A stretch of DNA of 34,834 bases from Muribaculaceae bacterium. GTDB lineage: Bacteria; Bacteroidota; Bacteroidia; Bacteroidales; Muribaculaceae. The stretch spans positions 1-34,834 of the forward strand of contig JAFLTN010000015.1 of NCBI GenBank assembly GCA_022510445.1. Direction: 5' to 3'. Of this stretch, positions 1-7,726 are shown piece after piece. A program made the translations under genes and the position numbers. Each line of letters begins with the position of its first letter. The first letter of the stretch is position 1. Below the pieces are notes generated by a model, which saw only the letters and a list, made by a program, of their open reading frames with translations, searched no databases and had not been told where the DNA came from.

Positions 1-128
1 AACCTTAATCTTTCCTTTTGAACAGAAGTCATTTTTGAGGAAGCACAGGAGGAGATAAAAATAGAAAGAAATAGAGATAAGGATAAAAGTGAAGAAATGA
101 TAACAAGTTTAAAGTTATTCAGATTCAT
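1..128 (-). CDS. N-terminus of a lipoprotein, cut by the left edge
   Basis: Reading the minus strand from an ATG at 126-128, an open frame runs without a stop to base 1 (42 codons plus two bases). It starts MNLNNFKLVIISSLLSLSLF, a basic/polar start followed by a long hydrophobic stretch, and continues to FISSCASSK, a lipobox with the lipidated cysteine at about residue 28. This is the pattern of an exported lipoprotein; the function lies outside the window and cannot be named. A second in-frame ATG at 30-32 would lack the signal peptide. Candidate minus-strand -7 boxes lie at 133-140 (TAACTTTG, with CTTG 21 nt further upstream at 162-165) and 151-158 (TATCTTTG). If the nearer box is used, the message would be almost leaderless. 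The gene is divergent from tRNA-Cys. Confidence 0.6.
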   Translation of the reverse strand, partial: MNLNNFKLVIISSLLSLSLFLSIFISSCASSKMTSVQKERLR

Positions 129-132
129 AAGG

Positions 133-165
133 CAAAGTTACGGCATTTGACAAAGATAAACCAAG
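133..165 (-). promoter_or_regulatory. Candidate promoter of the left-edge lipoprotein gene
   Basis: On the minus strand, CTTG (162-165), 21 nt, then TAACTTTG (133-140) fits the Bacteroidota -33/-7 pattern with one mismatch in the -33 box. A second -7-like box, TATCTTTG at 151-158, has no good -33 partner. The predicted start from the first box falls around 126-128, on the ATG itself, so the second box may be the functional one. Confidence 0.4.
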
Positions 166-180
166 AAATGGAAAAATTAA

Positions 181-212
181 TTTGCATTAGAATGAAAATT
201 TAGCTAAATTTG
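181..212 (+). promoter_or_regulatory. tRNA-Cys promoter (Bacteroidota -33/-7)
   Basis: TTTG at 181-184, a 20-nt spacer and TAAATTTG at 205-212 match the Bacteroidota housekeeping consensus TTTG-N19-21-TAnnTTTG exactly. The predicted start is near 218-220, about 30 nt before the mature tRNA at 250. Confidence 0.7.
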
Positions 213-249
213 CAACCGCAAAGAATGAGAATTCTTTGCAAACAAAAAA

Positions 250-320
250 GGTGCCATGTCCGAGTGGTTAGGTACCGGTCTGCAAAACCGTTGACACCAG
301 TTCGAATCTGGTTGGCACCT
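250..320 (+). tRNA. tRNA-Cys (anticodon GCA)
   Basis: The acceptor stem GGTGCCA (250-256) pairs with TGGCACC (313-319). The discriminator base is T320, as expected for cysteine tRNAs. The anticodon loop is CTGCAAA with anticodon GCA, and the T arm reads CCAG-TTCGAAT-CTGG. CCA is not encoded, so it must be added by the tRNA nucleotidyltransferase, a candidate for which lies at 18618-20087. The outermost base pair of the anticodon stem appears mismatched (C/T). Confidence 0.95.
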
Positions 321-321
321 C

Positions 322-351
322 AAAAAAGCCTCGAGAAATCGAGGCTTTTTT
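322..351 (+). terminator. Rho-independent terminator after tRNA-Cys
   Basis: AAAAAAGCCTCGA, loop GAAA, TCGAGGCTTTTTT form a 13-bp stem with a U-tract directly after the tRNA. The A-run on the other side gives a U-tract on the minus strand too, so it can also end transcripts arriving from the PPTase gene. Confidence 0.85.
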
Positions 352-353
352 AG

Positions 354-410
354 GATCAGCGGAAAAGTCCGAGATCAGCGGAAAAGTCCGAGATCAGCGG
401 AAATTTTCGA
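354..410. repeat. Three tandem copies of a 19-bp repeat
   Basis: Units 354-372 and 373-391 are identical (GATCAGCGGAAAAGTCCGA). Unit 392-410 keeps the first 12 bases and the final CGA but differs in between. Each junction carries the inverted motif TCCG...CGGA around GATC, so the array can form small hairpins. It lies between the tRNA terminator and the stop codon of the PPTase gene (minus strand), within the probable 3' untranslated region of that gene. Confidence 0.9.
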
Positions 411-424
411 GGCATGAGTTAAAA

Positions 425-1117
425 TTACCTGTTGGTCTTAAATTTTGCACACTTCGGCGAAATAGCTATTGTGACGCAACATCCGTAAGTTTCATAACTG
501 TATAACTCCATATTTTGTTGCCCTTGCATTATGGTATTATCTGGGAAATATAAGATTGCCGATCCTAAGGAATAGCCGGATTCTGAATTTATGTTTCTAT
601 TTATTTCGGGCAATTTGGTAATAATTATGTTTTCTTTAAAGTCTAATCCCGGAGTGAGTGCGGCTTTATACAGTGCTTCTTTTGAAGTCCATGCCAGTAT
701 ATTAGCTTCAAGATTATCTTCAGGGACAAGATCCATCTCTTTCTCCGAAAGAAATTTTGAACGGATCTTAAGCACCTGTGACCGGTCGATTTTCTCAGCA
801 TCTATTCCCATGGCAGTGCGTGGATTAAAGACTTCAAGGTTCTGATCAGGTGTTTTTGGAAGGAAAGCTCCGATAAAGAGGTTGGAGGTATGAGTGATTG
901 ATAATCTGGCATTAAGGGAATAAATAAACGGAGCTCCTGACTCATAATGCCCGATTTCCCGGTAATTTGGCTCTCCGAGTTCACAAAATATCTGTCTAGC
1001 CATTTCAAGCCAGACTTTTCCGGATTTTGAATCCATGCCAAAAACTTCATCAACCTTGACCCCGACAGGTGTGTTGTGGCGCCAGCTTACAAATTCATCT
1101 TCAAAAACTTCATGCAT
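425..1117 (-). CDS. 4'-phosphopantetheinyl transferase superfamily protein (Sfp/AcpT type)
   Basis: The protein probably moves the 4'-phosphopantetheine arm of coenzyme A onto a conserved serine of acyl or peptidyl carrier proteins in the cytoplasm, converting apo to holo carrier. At 230 aa it has the two-lobed Sfp-type size. The metal-binding motif is at 104-108 (GIDAE, with D106 and E108), FLSEKE follows at 122-127, and the catalytic WTSKEALYKA block is at 143-152. An upstream SITHTS motif at 73-78 fits the CoA-binding half. The ATG at 1115-1117 is 49 bp after the gldE stop, so the two are probably co-transcribed. No other carrier-protein gene is nearby, so the substrate (fatty acid synthesis or another ACP) cannot be told from context. 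Confidence 0.9.
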   Translation of the reverse strand: MHEVFEDEFVSWRHNTPVGVKVDEVFGMDSKSGKVWLEMARQIFCELGEPNYREIGHYESGAPFIYSLNARLSITHTSNLFIGAFLPKTPDQNLEVFNPRTAMGIDAEKIDRSQVLKIRSKFLSEKEMDLVPEDNLEANILAWTSKEALYKAALTPGLDFKENIIITKLPEINRNINSESGYSLGSAILYFPDNTIMQGQQNMELYSYETYGCCVTIAISPKCAKFKTNR

Positions 1118-1166
1118 AGTTTATGACTATTAGATTCCATACCCCCGATTTTACTCATGCAGGGCC

Positions 1167-2555
1167 TTATTCATCGGTTAATTTATCTTCGTTATCCTCA
1201 TCATTCGTCCGTGTCGGAGAAACCGTTACCTTAACTTTTAAAATTCGATGTTTCTCCATTTCCATTACCTGGAATTTACATGGCCCTCTTTGTAAAGATT
1301 CTTTTAAATTCGGGAAATCACCTTTAATCTCGAGTAAAAGACCGGCTAAAGTCTCTGCTTCTCCCATGTCTCCAAGATCTTCTTCTTCGATATCTATATC
1401 ATGACAAAAATCACTCAGGCTGACTTTTGCATCAAACAGATAGGTGTTTGCATTAATTTTTCGATAGTTTAACGTTTTTTCATCATATTCATCGTCGATC
1501 TCTCCGACAATTTCTTCTATTATATCTTCGAGGGTGACCATGCCCTGAGTGCCACCATATTCATCAACAACTATTGCGATATGAATCTTTTTCTTTCGGA
1601 AATCTTCCAGAAGGTCATCGATCATTCTTGATTCCGGAACGAAATACGGATCCTTGAGAAGAGTCTGCCATCTGAAAGAATCTCCCTGTTTACCGATGTA
1701 AGGCAGCAGATCTTTTGAATAAAGAATTCCTTTAATGGAATCTTGCGAAGTGTCGTAAACAGGAATTCTTGAATAGCCTGAATTTATAATGACGTCCATC
1801 ACTTCCGACCATGAATTGTGATATTCGATGGCTGTGATATCCACTCTCGAAATCATGATGTCGCCAACCTGTTTTTCCCCGAATGAAAGTATTCCTTCGA
1901 GCATTTCTTTATCCTGACCCTCCTTAATGTCGGAAATTTGAAGGGCTTTTTCAAGTTCATCGGTCGACAGCTGTTCATTTTTCTTCTCGATAACCTTGTT
2001 GATCATAGAGGAAGACTTAACCATTATTTTTGCAACTGGTCCGGTGATTTTATAAAGGAAATTCATTGCTGGGGCCGACACCAGAATCCATTTGAGTGTT
2101 TTGCTACGGGCCACGAGCTTAGGAAAAATTTCTCCAAAAAGGAGCAGAAGGAAGGTGAGAAGTACAGTCTGACAGATAAAGTCGACCGCAGCATTTCTGA
2201 AAGTTACAAACTGATTGATGGCATAACTTAACAATACCACAATCGTTATATTCACCAGATTATTGGCTATAAGAATGGTGGCCAGAAGTCTTTCACTATG
2301 GAAAAGCATATCTTTGGCCTTGACAGCCGCTCTCTCTTCATTTTCTTCCAAAAGATCTGTTTCAGCCGGAGATAATCCGAAATAGGCAATCTCACTTCCG
2401 GAGACGAAAGCTGATATCAAAAGGCAAATACAGGCAGTGAAAATAATCGCACTCCAAGCTACCCAATCTGAAGGAGAATGGAACTCAACGGCTTGCTGCA
2501 ATAATACAATAAGGGGAAATGAAAAGGGAGAAGATGGTAAAGGGTCTGTGTCCAA
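1167..2555 (-). CDS. gldE: GldE-like membrane protein, DUF21/CBS/CorC family
   Basis: The architecture is that of HlyC/CorC hemolysin-like transporters as found in the gliding-associated GldE group. A hydrophobic N-terminus and transmembrane DUF21/CNNM region span about residues 30-180, with the GEIFPK signature at 141-146. A pair of CBS domains covers roughly 230-355, and a C-terminal CorC_HlyC domain about 375-455. CorC relatives are linked to divalent cation export; GldE is known from gliding flavobacteria, but the role in non-gliding gut relatives is unclear. The start is TTG at 2553-2555. An in-frame TAA (2559-2561) lies two codons upstream and the first internal ATG is about 80 codons in, inside the membrane domain, so a non-ATG start is required. 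A promoter is seen at 2582-2613. Confidence 0.85.
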   Translation of the reverse strand: MDTDPLPSSPFSFPLIVLLQQAVEFHSPSDWVAWSAIIFTACICLLISAFVSGSEIAYFGLSPAETDLLEENEERAAVKAKDMLFHSERLLATILIANNLVNITIVVLLSYAINQFVTFRNAAVDFICQTVLLTFLLLLFGEIFPKLVARSKTLKWILVSAPAMNFLYKITGPVAKIMVKSSSMINKVIEKKNEQLSTDELEKALQISDIKEGQDKEMLEGILSFGEKQVGDIMISRVDITAIEYHNSWSEVMDVIINSGYSRIPVYDTSQDSIKGILYSKDLLPYIGKQGDSFRWQTLLKDPYFVPESRMIDDLLEDFRKKKIHIAIVVDEYGGTQGMVTLEDIIEEIVGEIDDEYDEKTLNYRKINANTYLFDAKVSLSDFCHDIDIEEEDLGDMGEAETLAGLLLEIKGDFPNLKESLQRGPCKFQVMEMEKHRILKVKVTVSPTRTNDEDNEDKLTDE

Positions 2556-2581
2556 GTCTTAATTCAGTATTGTTGAGAATG

Positions 2582-2613
2582 CAAAATTAATTTTTTGAAG
2601 TGATATGTGCAAG
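2582..2613 (-). promoter_or_regulatory. Candidate gldE promoter
   Basis: On the minus strand CTTG (2610-2613), a 20-nt spacer and TAATTTTG (2582-2589) match the Bacteroidota promoter with one mismatch in the -33 box. The predicted start is about 2575, some 20 nt before the TTG start codon. This makes gldE-PPTase separable from the helicase gene upstream. Confidence 0.55.
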
Positions 2614-2618
2614 CAGAA

Positions 2619-5600
2619 TTAATCGCCCTCTTCAATCCGTAAAAATTTGTCTTCTTTCACAAACCAGAGAAATCCTGAAATCTTATCGAAACTCCCTGAT
2701 TTTGACAGGAGACGTATGTAATTCTTTATCTGTCTCCGGTAACGTTTTACTAATTCCTGATTTTCAGAACTTCCGAACTTATAATCTACGATAACAACCT
2801 CTTTATTGACGGGAGAAAACATAATTCTGTCAGGCCTTTTTGACTTTCCTTCAAAAAAAATGTTTCTTTCGTTTAATACCCGCCATGATCCGTCGAACCA
2901 GGCCTTAACCTCTTTATTTTCTATTTTTGATAAGACGAAGTCACGATAATGAGAAGCCTGGCTTAATGAAACCCAGCCTCTCGATTTGGCGTAGTTTATG
3001 GCAAAATCAATATCTTTAGTGGTTCTGATATTGCTCATAATGGCATGAAGCAGGTTCCCCTCCGACCTGGGATCCGTATCTTCCTCTTGATCTATTTCAT
3101 TGCCGGATTGAGGAGATTCACTTTCTACATAATGGAGGATGGGGAGAGAATCATTTACATAATAATCATTCAGCAAAAATTCTGTCGGACTTGTCTTGGT
3201 TTTCAGTTTATGGTCGGACTCTTTAGATTCAGAATCCTTAGGGTCGGTTTTATGACCAAAAGTGATGATAGTTTCATCTTCCGAAATATTCCGGTGTATA
3301 AGGTCAATAACCCATTCACTTTCTTCACGTCCCTCCAGGTCAGTTCCTTTTTCCATTTCTTTGCAAATATTGAAAAGGAATTTATTGATGGTGACTCCGG
3401 AGGATTTTGGAGCCGGTTTCTGGGCAAAGATATAAAGCTCTTCCACAGCTCTTGTAAAGGCGACGTAATAATTGTTCAACCTGTCCATCATTACTTCGTC
3501 ATAATAAGTCCTATAGACACTTTCATGAGGGGTGGACCTAAGACCTGGAACTGTCTTGACAGGAAGAACCGGAGGAATATCGGGATATTTTTCCGGATTG
3601 AGACTCGGTCGGACCCATCGCCACTCTGTCTTGAAGTATGTTGGGATCATAGAATCGGAGGCGAACGGGACTATCACACATTTAAATTCCAGTCCTTTAG
3701 ATTTGTGGATAGTCATTATCTGCACGGCATCCATATCTTCAGGCGATGTCACAGCTCTGTTAGAACCTTTTGATTTCCACCATTCCATAAAGGAAGCCGG
3801 GTCAGATGAGAATCTTTCACAATATTCAAGAACCAAATCCTGGAAGGCAGCTATGAAAATAGCTTGGGAAGACCTTATCTCTGAAGGTAAAAAAGTGGCG
3901 ATGATCGCTTCAACAATAGCGGGAAGGGTGGGCGATTGCATATCGGCAATCAGACTATGCAGAGTTTCATCAGTTTCATTATCATTTAAATAAGATAAAA
4001 CCAAGTCTGTTGTCGACAGTTCCGGATGATTCAATGAATAATAATAAAAATTCACTTTAATTTTATTCCAGGGGATTTTGGTGAACTTTTTATCCTTCTG
4101 CCCATCATTCCTTATTAAATTTTCATTAACAATGAACCCTCCGTCAGATATTTTTTCGATTACACTTATGATCATCTCTACCGCAGAGGAAGAAGAAATC
4201 AGAAGTGACTCTTCGCTGATGAATTCTATGGGTTTCTCATCCGGACGAAGAGTGCGGTTATAGTTTACTAAAGCTTCAATGATATTTTTACCCTGAATAT
4301 TTTTATTAACCAGGATTCCTATATCCTTTTGTCTGTATCCGCGAGACATCAGATTGGAAACCAGAGGACCAATTTGCTCAATAGCCAGATTCTCAAAATC
4401 GGTATCATCTTCATCCTGGCTTGAAATTTCATCTTGCTCATTTTCAAAAAATCTGATCTCAACATATCCTTTTTCTTCCTTTTTATGTGGATGTTGTATC
4501 ACATTCCCATAGAGTTCGCTGAAATTTAAAGTATTTCCTTTTTCACTGCTAATCAGGGAAATTTTTTTAGCAAGAATATAGAAAAACAGATTATTAAATT
4601 CTACAATTAATCGAGAAGATCTCCAGTTGGTGTTTTCTTCTTTTGAGGTGCCTGCAGCTTTATGATCCGGGAATGTTTCGGGCACCTTCTCGTTAATCAA
4701 TGTATAGTCGGCATTCCTGAATCTGTAGATACTTTGCTTCGGATCTCCGATAATTAAGCTGTCAAGGTCTTTTGCAACCCCCTCTCCCAAAAGTGGTTTC
4801 AAAATTTCCCATTGCATGGCTGATGTGTCTTGAAACTCATCAATGAGGAAATTGTCAATGTAATTGCCCAGGCGTTCGTAGACAAACGGAGTATCCTCTT
4901 CTCCAATAATTTTCTTAAGAATGGAATTGGTATCGCTAAGCCTGATCAGATTTGCATTTTCAAGAATCTCCCCAATTTTATTGTTAATTTCCAGAATGAT
5001 ACCAAAATAGGGAAGAAGTTCACCATAAACTTTCCATCCGGTTATTTTATCCGAATGTTCCCATAAATAAAGATCATCAAAAATCTTTTTTATCACAGAG
5101 TCATATTTTTCAGTCGACTCATTTTTGTATTTTTTTAGGAAGAAAGATTTTTGCGAGTTATCATCCGATGTAGTCACCGGGCTTTTATTCGAGTCTAATG
5201 ACAAAGCTTCAATCTTGACAAGCTGTTTCAATGAATTTTTATTGAAAGCCTCTTGCGGAATGTTTTCAGCTGTTTTTATTGATTCGAGCTGTTCAAGATT
5301 TGACTTAATGTTTTTAAGCAATCTTGATTTCTCTTCCGTGAAATCTTTTTTGAGATCCTGATAAAGTTTTTTGAGCTTGATGCCGGATTCATCATCATTG
5401 AAATATTTAATCAATTCATCTCTCCGGGATTTGAAATTTTCATTTTCTAATTGCTTAAGCGCATTTTTTATGTCAAAATAAATTGAATTTCGAGAGTCAC
5501 TTTTATTAAATACATTCCATTTCTGGCTTTTTTGAGAAACATTTTCTATCAAAATTTTAAGCCAGAAAGATGCCGCAGGGTTATTGATGTTTGAATCAAG

Positions 5601-6116
5601 CTCATTTAGAGTAGTGTCAATCGCTGCTTTGCCTATGAAATCAGAATCTATCTCAAGCTGATAGGAGTCATTTATATTGGCTTCAACAGTAAAAGTTCTT
5701 AATATCTCCTGAAAAAAAGCATCGATAGTGGATATTTTGAAAAGAGAATAATTGTTAATAATGCTTTTAAGGGCAATTTTACAAGCCTCTCCTATCTTTT
5801 GATAGGAAACATTCAATTTCCCACTGAAATCTTTAAGATAATCAGTGGTTTCAATATATTCCGGAGTAAGATTTTTTTCATCAGCTGCCATAGCCAGATT
5901 GGCAAGCTTGTCTATAATCCTTTGCTTCATTTCATTTGTTGCCTTGTTTGTGAAGGTTATAGCAAGGATTCGAGGCAATATATCTTCTATCTGAGATGCT
6001 TTTCTTAAATGCCAGACATTCCGGTTATCTTTATAAGCTATAAGGAAGAAAATAAACTTTTTGGCAAGCGTGAAGGTTTTGCCGGAACCGGCTGATGCTT
6101 TCTGAATCTGTAACAC
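2619..6116 (-). CDS. UvrD/RecB-type helicase-nuclease (AddA-like)
   Basis: This 1165-aa protein has superfamily 1A helicase motifs: Walker A ASAGSGKT (7-14), motif Ia AITFTNKAT, motif II IDEFQDTS near 420, motif III IGDPKQSIYRFR, motif V IMTIHKSKGLEFK near 800 and motif VI VAFTRA near 887. The C-terminal part carries a RecB-family PD-(D/E)XK nuclease: GNLLHAIM near 1020, RPDRI, VIVDYK near 1110 and RRQIKNY. The family processes double-strand DNA ends for recombination, usually with an AddB partner. No AddB-like gene is beside it here. The start is GTG at 6114-6116: TAA lies three codons upstream in frame and the Walker A motif follows within ten codons, leaving no ATG choice. Confidence 0.9.
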   Translation of the reverse strand: MLQIQKASAGSGKTFTLAKKFIFFLIAYKDNRNVWHLRKASQIEDILPRILAITFTNKATNEMKQRIIDKLANLAMAADEKNLTPEYIETTDYLKDFSGKLNVSYQKIGEACKIALKSIINNYSLFKISTIDAFFQEILRTFTVEANINDSYQLEIDSDFIGKAAIDTTLNELDSNINNPAASFWLKILIENVSQKSQKWNVFNKSDSRNSIYFDIKNALKQLENENFKSRRDELIKYFNDDESGIKLKKLYQDLKKDFTEEKSRLLKNIKSNLEQLESIKTAENIPQEAFNKNSLKQLVKIEALSLDSNKSPVTTSDDNSQKSFFLKKYKNESTEKYDSVIKKIFDDLYLWEHSDKITGWKVYGELLPYFGIILEINNKIGEILENANLIRLSDTNSILKKIIGEEDTPFVYERLGNYIDNFLIDEFQDTSAMQWEILKPLLGEGVAKDLDSLIIGDPKQSIYRFRNADYTLINEKVPETFPDHKAAGTSKEENTNWRSSRLIVEFNNLFFYILAKKISLISSEKGNTLNFSELYGNVIQHPHKKEEKGYVEIRFFENEQDEISSQDEDDTDFENLAIEQIGPLVSNLMSRGYRQKDIGILVNKNIQGKNIIEALVNYNRTLRPDEKPIEFISEESLLISSSSAVEMIISVIEKISDGGFIVNENLIRNDGQKDKKFTKIPWNKIKVNFYYYSLNHPELSTTDLVLSYLNDNETDETLHSLIADMQSPTLPAIVEAIIATFLPSEIRSSQAIFIAAFQDLVLEYCERFSSDPASFMEWWKSKGSNRAVTSPEDMDAVQIMTIHKSKGLEFKCVIVPFASDSMIPTYFKTEWRWVRPSLNPEKYPDIPPVLPVKTVPGLRSTPHESVYRTYYDEVMMDRLNNYYVAFTRAVEELYIFAQKPAPKSSGVTINKFLFNICKEMEKGTDLEGREESEWVIDLIHRNISEDETIITFGHKTDPKDSESKESDHKLKTKTSPTEFLLNDYYVNDSLPILHYVESESPQSGNEIDQEEDTDPRSEGNLLHAIMSNIRTTKDIDFAINYAKSRGWVSLSQASHYRDFVLSKIENKEVKAWFDGSWRVLNERNIFFEGKSKRPDRIMFSPVNKEVVIVDYKFGSSENQELVKRYRRQIKNYIRLLSKSGSFDKISGFLWFVKEDKFLRIEEGD

Positions 6117-6191
6117 CGGGTATTATTTAGATGGTTTTAAGATAATAAAGTTATGGTTGAGAAATAATAAAGTTGAGAAAAGAAGTATCGG

Positions 6192-6527
6192 TCACCCTAA
6201 TTTGGTCTTAAATCCGAGAGAACAAAGAAATTCGATAACTTCTTTCTTACGGTCGCCCTGGATAAGGATTTCCCCATCTCTTACGCTTCCTCCCACGCCA
6301 AGTTTCTGTTTCAGTTGCCGGGCAATTTCTTCCACTTTATCATTTGGCTGCAAAAAACCTTCAATAATAGTGGCGATCTTCCCTTTCCGACCTTTTTTAT
6401 CGGTAACTATCCTCAGAGTTTCTGAATTTGTCTTGACGGAATCCGGTTGTCCGGAGACCTCAGCCGGTTCATCGGCCGGTTCATCAAGATTCCCTCTCAA
6501 GGCAGATAATTGATCTTTCCAGTCCAT
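6192..6527 (-). CDS. SUI1/eIF1-like translation factor (YciH family)
   Basis: A 111-aa cytoplasmic protein whose C-terminal two-thirds is a SUI1 domain: TLRIVTDKKGRKGKIATIIEG, then KLGVGGSVRDGEILIQGD and a final FLCSLGF. Bacterial members are thought to influence start-site or tRNA fidelity at initiation, as eIF1 does, but their role is not firmly established. The N-terminal 35 residues are acidic and low-complexity (DEPADEPAE), with a 12-bp nucleotide repeat behind it. I chose the ATG at 6525-6527 (MDWKDQ): a longer frame to 6620 would overlap the end of the porin gene by 70 bp and add 31 residues foreign to the family. It follows the porin by 23 bp. Confidence 0.85.
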   Translation of the reverse strand: MDWKDQLSALRGNLDEPADEPAEVSGQPDSVKTNSETLRIVTDKKGRKGKIATIIEGFLQPNDKVEEIARQLKQKLGVGGSVRDGEILIQGDRKKEVIEFLCSLGFKTKLG

Positions 6528-6550
6528 AAAATTTTTAATAAAACAGGTCT

Positions 6551-7720
6551 TTAAAAAAGAAGCATTATTCGAGCCTGAATCACATTTACGGTAACAGGTT
6601 CGTATCCCTGACGGTCCCATGCATGAGTATAGGAATAATTCAAACGGGCAGTGATATAGGGATTGAAATAATAATTCAATGTTAAATTAAAACTATTGGC
6701 TCTCCCTCCGAAAATGGATGCCTTGTGATCAGAAAGCTTTGCATAGTTATAATCGGCAACAAGTTCCAATGTGTTTTTCTTTGGATTCCCAAGATGAGCG
6801 ATTGAACTGTCGTAGGTATAGTCATCGCCAAACAATATTGCCCTTACTGTGGCATAAGCACTTTGAGAAACGTAGGAATGTAGCCCGGCTTCACGATTTA
6901 TCTGTTGAAAGAAATATTGGGATTCAAGGGCTATCTTTCTATATGCGAGCAATATTTCAGGGGTAAACTTGAAAAGATTTTTCGAATTGGCTACAGTGGA
7001 ACCAATGGCCTGGAGAGTTGTGACCTTGGTGGGATAGTTTGCAGCAACAACAAAACCGTCGTGCACGTCTTCATTGTCAACAAGACGTTGTTGCGGGGTT
7101 GAGTAGCCACCGCTTATACCGGCCTGAAGGATCGGCTTATATTTCTCTCCCGAATTTTTCTGTCTCCAGACAAGGCGGGTCAATAAACCGAATCCTTGCT
7201 GGTTGAATAACGGATAATTCATGACATTTGTAAGAGCAGCCGATTCCACAATAAAACTTCCGGCAGCATAAAACATGGGATTAGTAAATGTATACATAGC
7301 TCCAAGATGCAGTCCCGGGGTATAAATCGCGCTTGCCAAAGGTTGCTCAAAAGTGCTTTTAAAGTTTGATGTCGTAGGGGATTCATAGCCATATGGCTGA
7401 AGGAAATTACCTATCCTTACCATATGATTTTTATTGAAATCATATTGAATCCACATGTTTCTCAACCCAATCTTTCCGTAGGCTATTCCCACATCAATCC
7501 ATGAACTCCAATTCCCATAAGAAGTTTTTGCACCAAGACGAGCTTCCGGAATGGCCATTCCGTTCTTAAAAAGATGTGATTGATTAGCAGAATAAAAAGC
7601 ACCGTCTATTAATACCCTGCCGGTGGGTTTTATCTGAAATTTGTTTTCTTCCTGAGCGTTTATTTTACCAAAAGAAGTTAAAACGGCCGCCAAGGAGAAG
7701 ATAATGTATGAAAGTCTCAT
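6551..7720 (-). CDS. Outer-membrane porin, phosphate-selective porin O/P type
   Basis: A 389-aa protein with a signal peptide (cut predicted near INA-QEE, about residue 22) and alternating hydrophobic/aromatic beta-strands typical of a barrel, ending in a terminal phenylalanine (MLLF). The early sequence (GRVLIDGAFY, IPEARLGAKTSYGNW, IDVGIAYGKIGLRNMWIQYDF, MVRIGNFLQPYGYES) follows the OprP/OprO-like family, which forms outer-membrane channels. Phosphate specificity is inferred from the family name only and is not safe. The gene lies 6 bp after the DUF4369 lipoprotein gene, so the two are surely co-transcribed and may act at the same membrane. Confidence 0.8.
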   Translation of the reverse strand: MRLSYIIFSLAAVLTSFGKINAQEENKFQIKPTGRVLIDGAFYSANQSHLFKNGMAIPEARLGAKTSYGNWSSWIDVGIAYGKIGLRNMWIQYDFNKNHMVRIGNFLQPYGYESPTTSNFKSTFEQPLASAIYTPGLHLGAMYTFTNPMFYAAGSFIVESAALTNVMNYPLFNQQGFGLLTRLVWRQKNSGEKYKPILQAGISGGYSTPQQRLVDNEDVHDGFVVAANYPTKVTTLQAIGSTVANSKNLFKFTPEILLAYRKIALESQYFFQQINREAGLHSYVSQSAYATVRAILFGDDYTYDSSIAHLGNPKKNTLELVADYNYAKLSDHKASIFGGRANSFNLTLNYYFNPYITARLNYSYTHAWDRQGYEPVTVNVIQARIMLLF

Positions 7721-7726
7721 ATCGGT

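Noticed and set aside
1..60. Shine-Dalgarno-like AGGAGG on the plus strand at 47-52
   Set aside because: No plus-strand open frame follows; it is the reverse of serine/cysteine codons of the left-edge lipoprotein.
3045..3773. Plus-strand open frame of 242 codons opposite the helicase gene
   Set aside because: It is antisense to well-conserved helicase motifs and has no recognisable family or promoter.
6528..6620. N-terminal extension of the SUI1-like gene
   Set aside because: It overlaps the end of the porin gene and is not family-like; the ATG at 6527 fits the known size.
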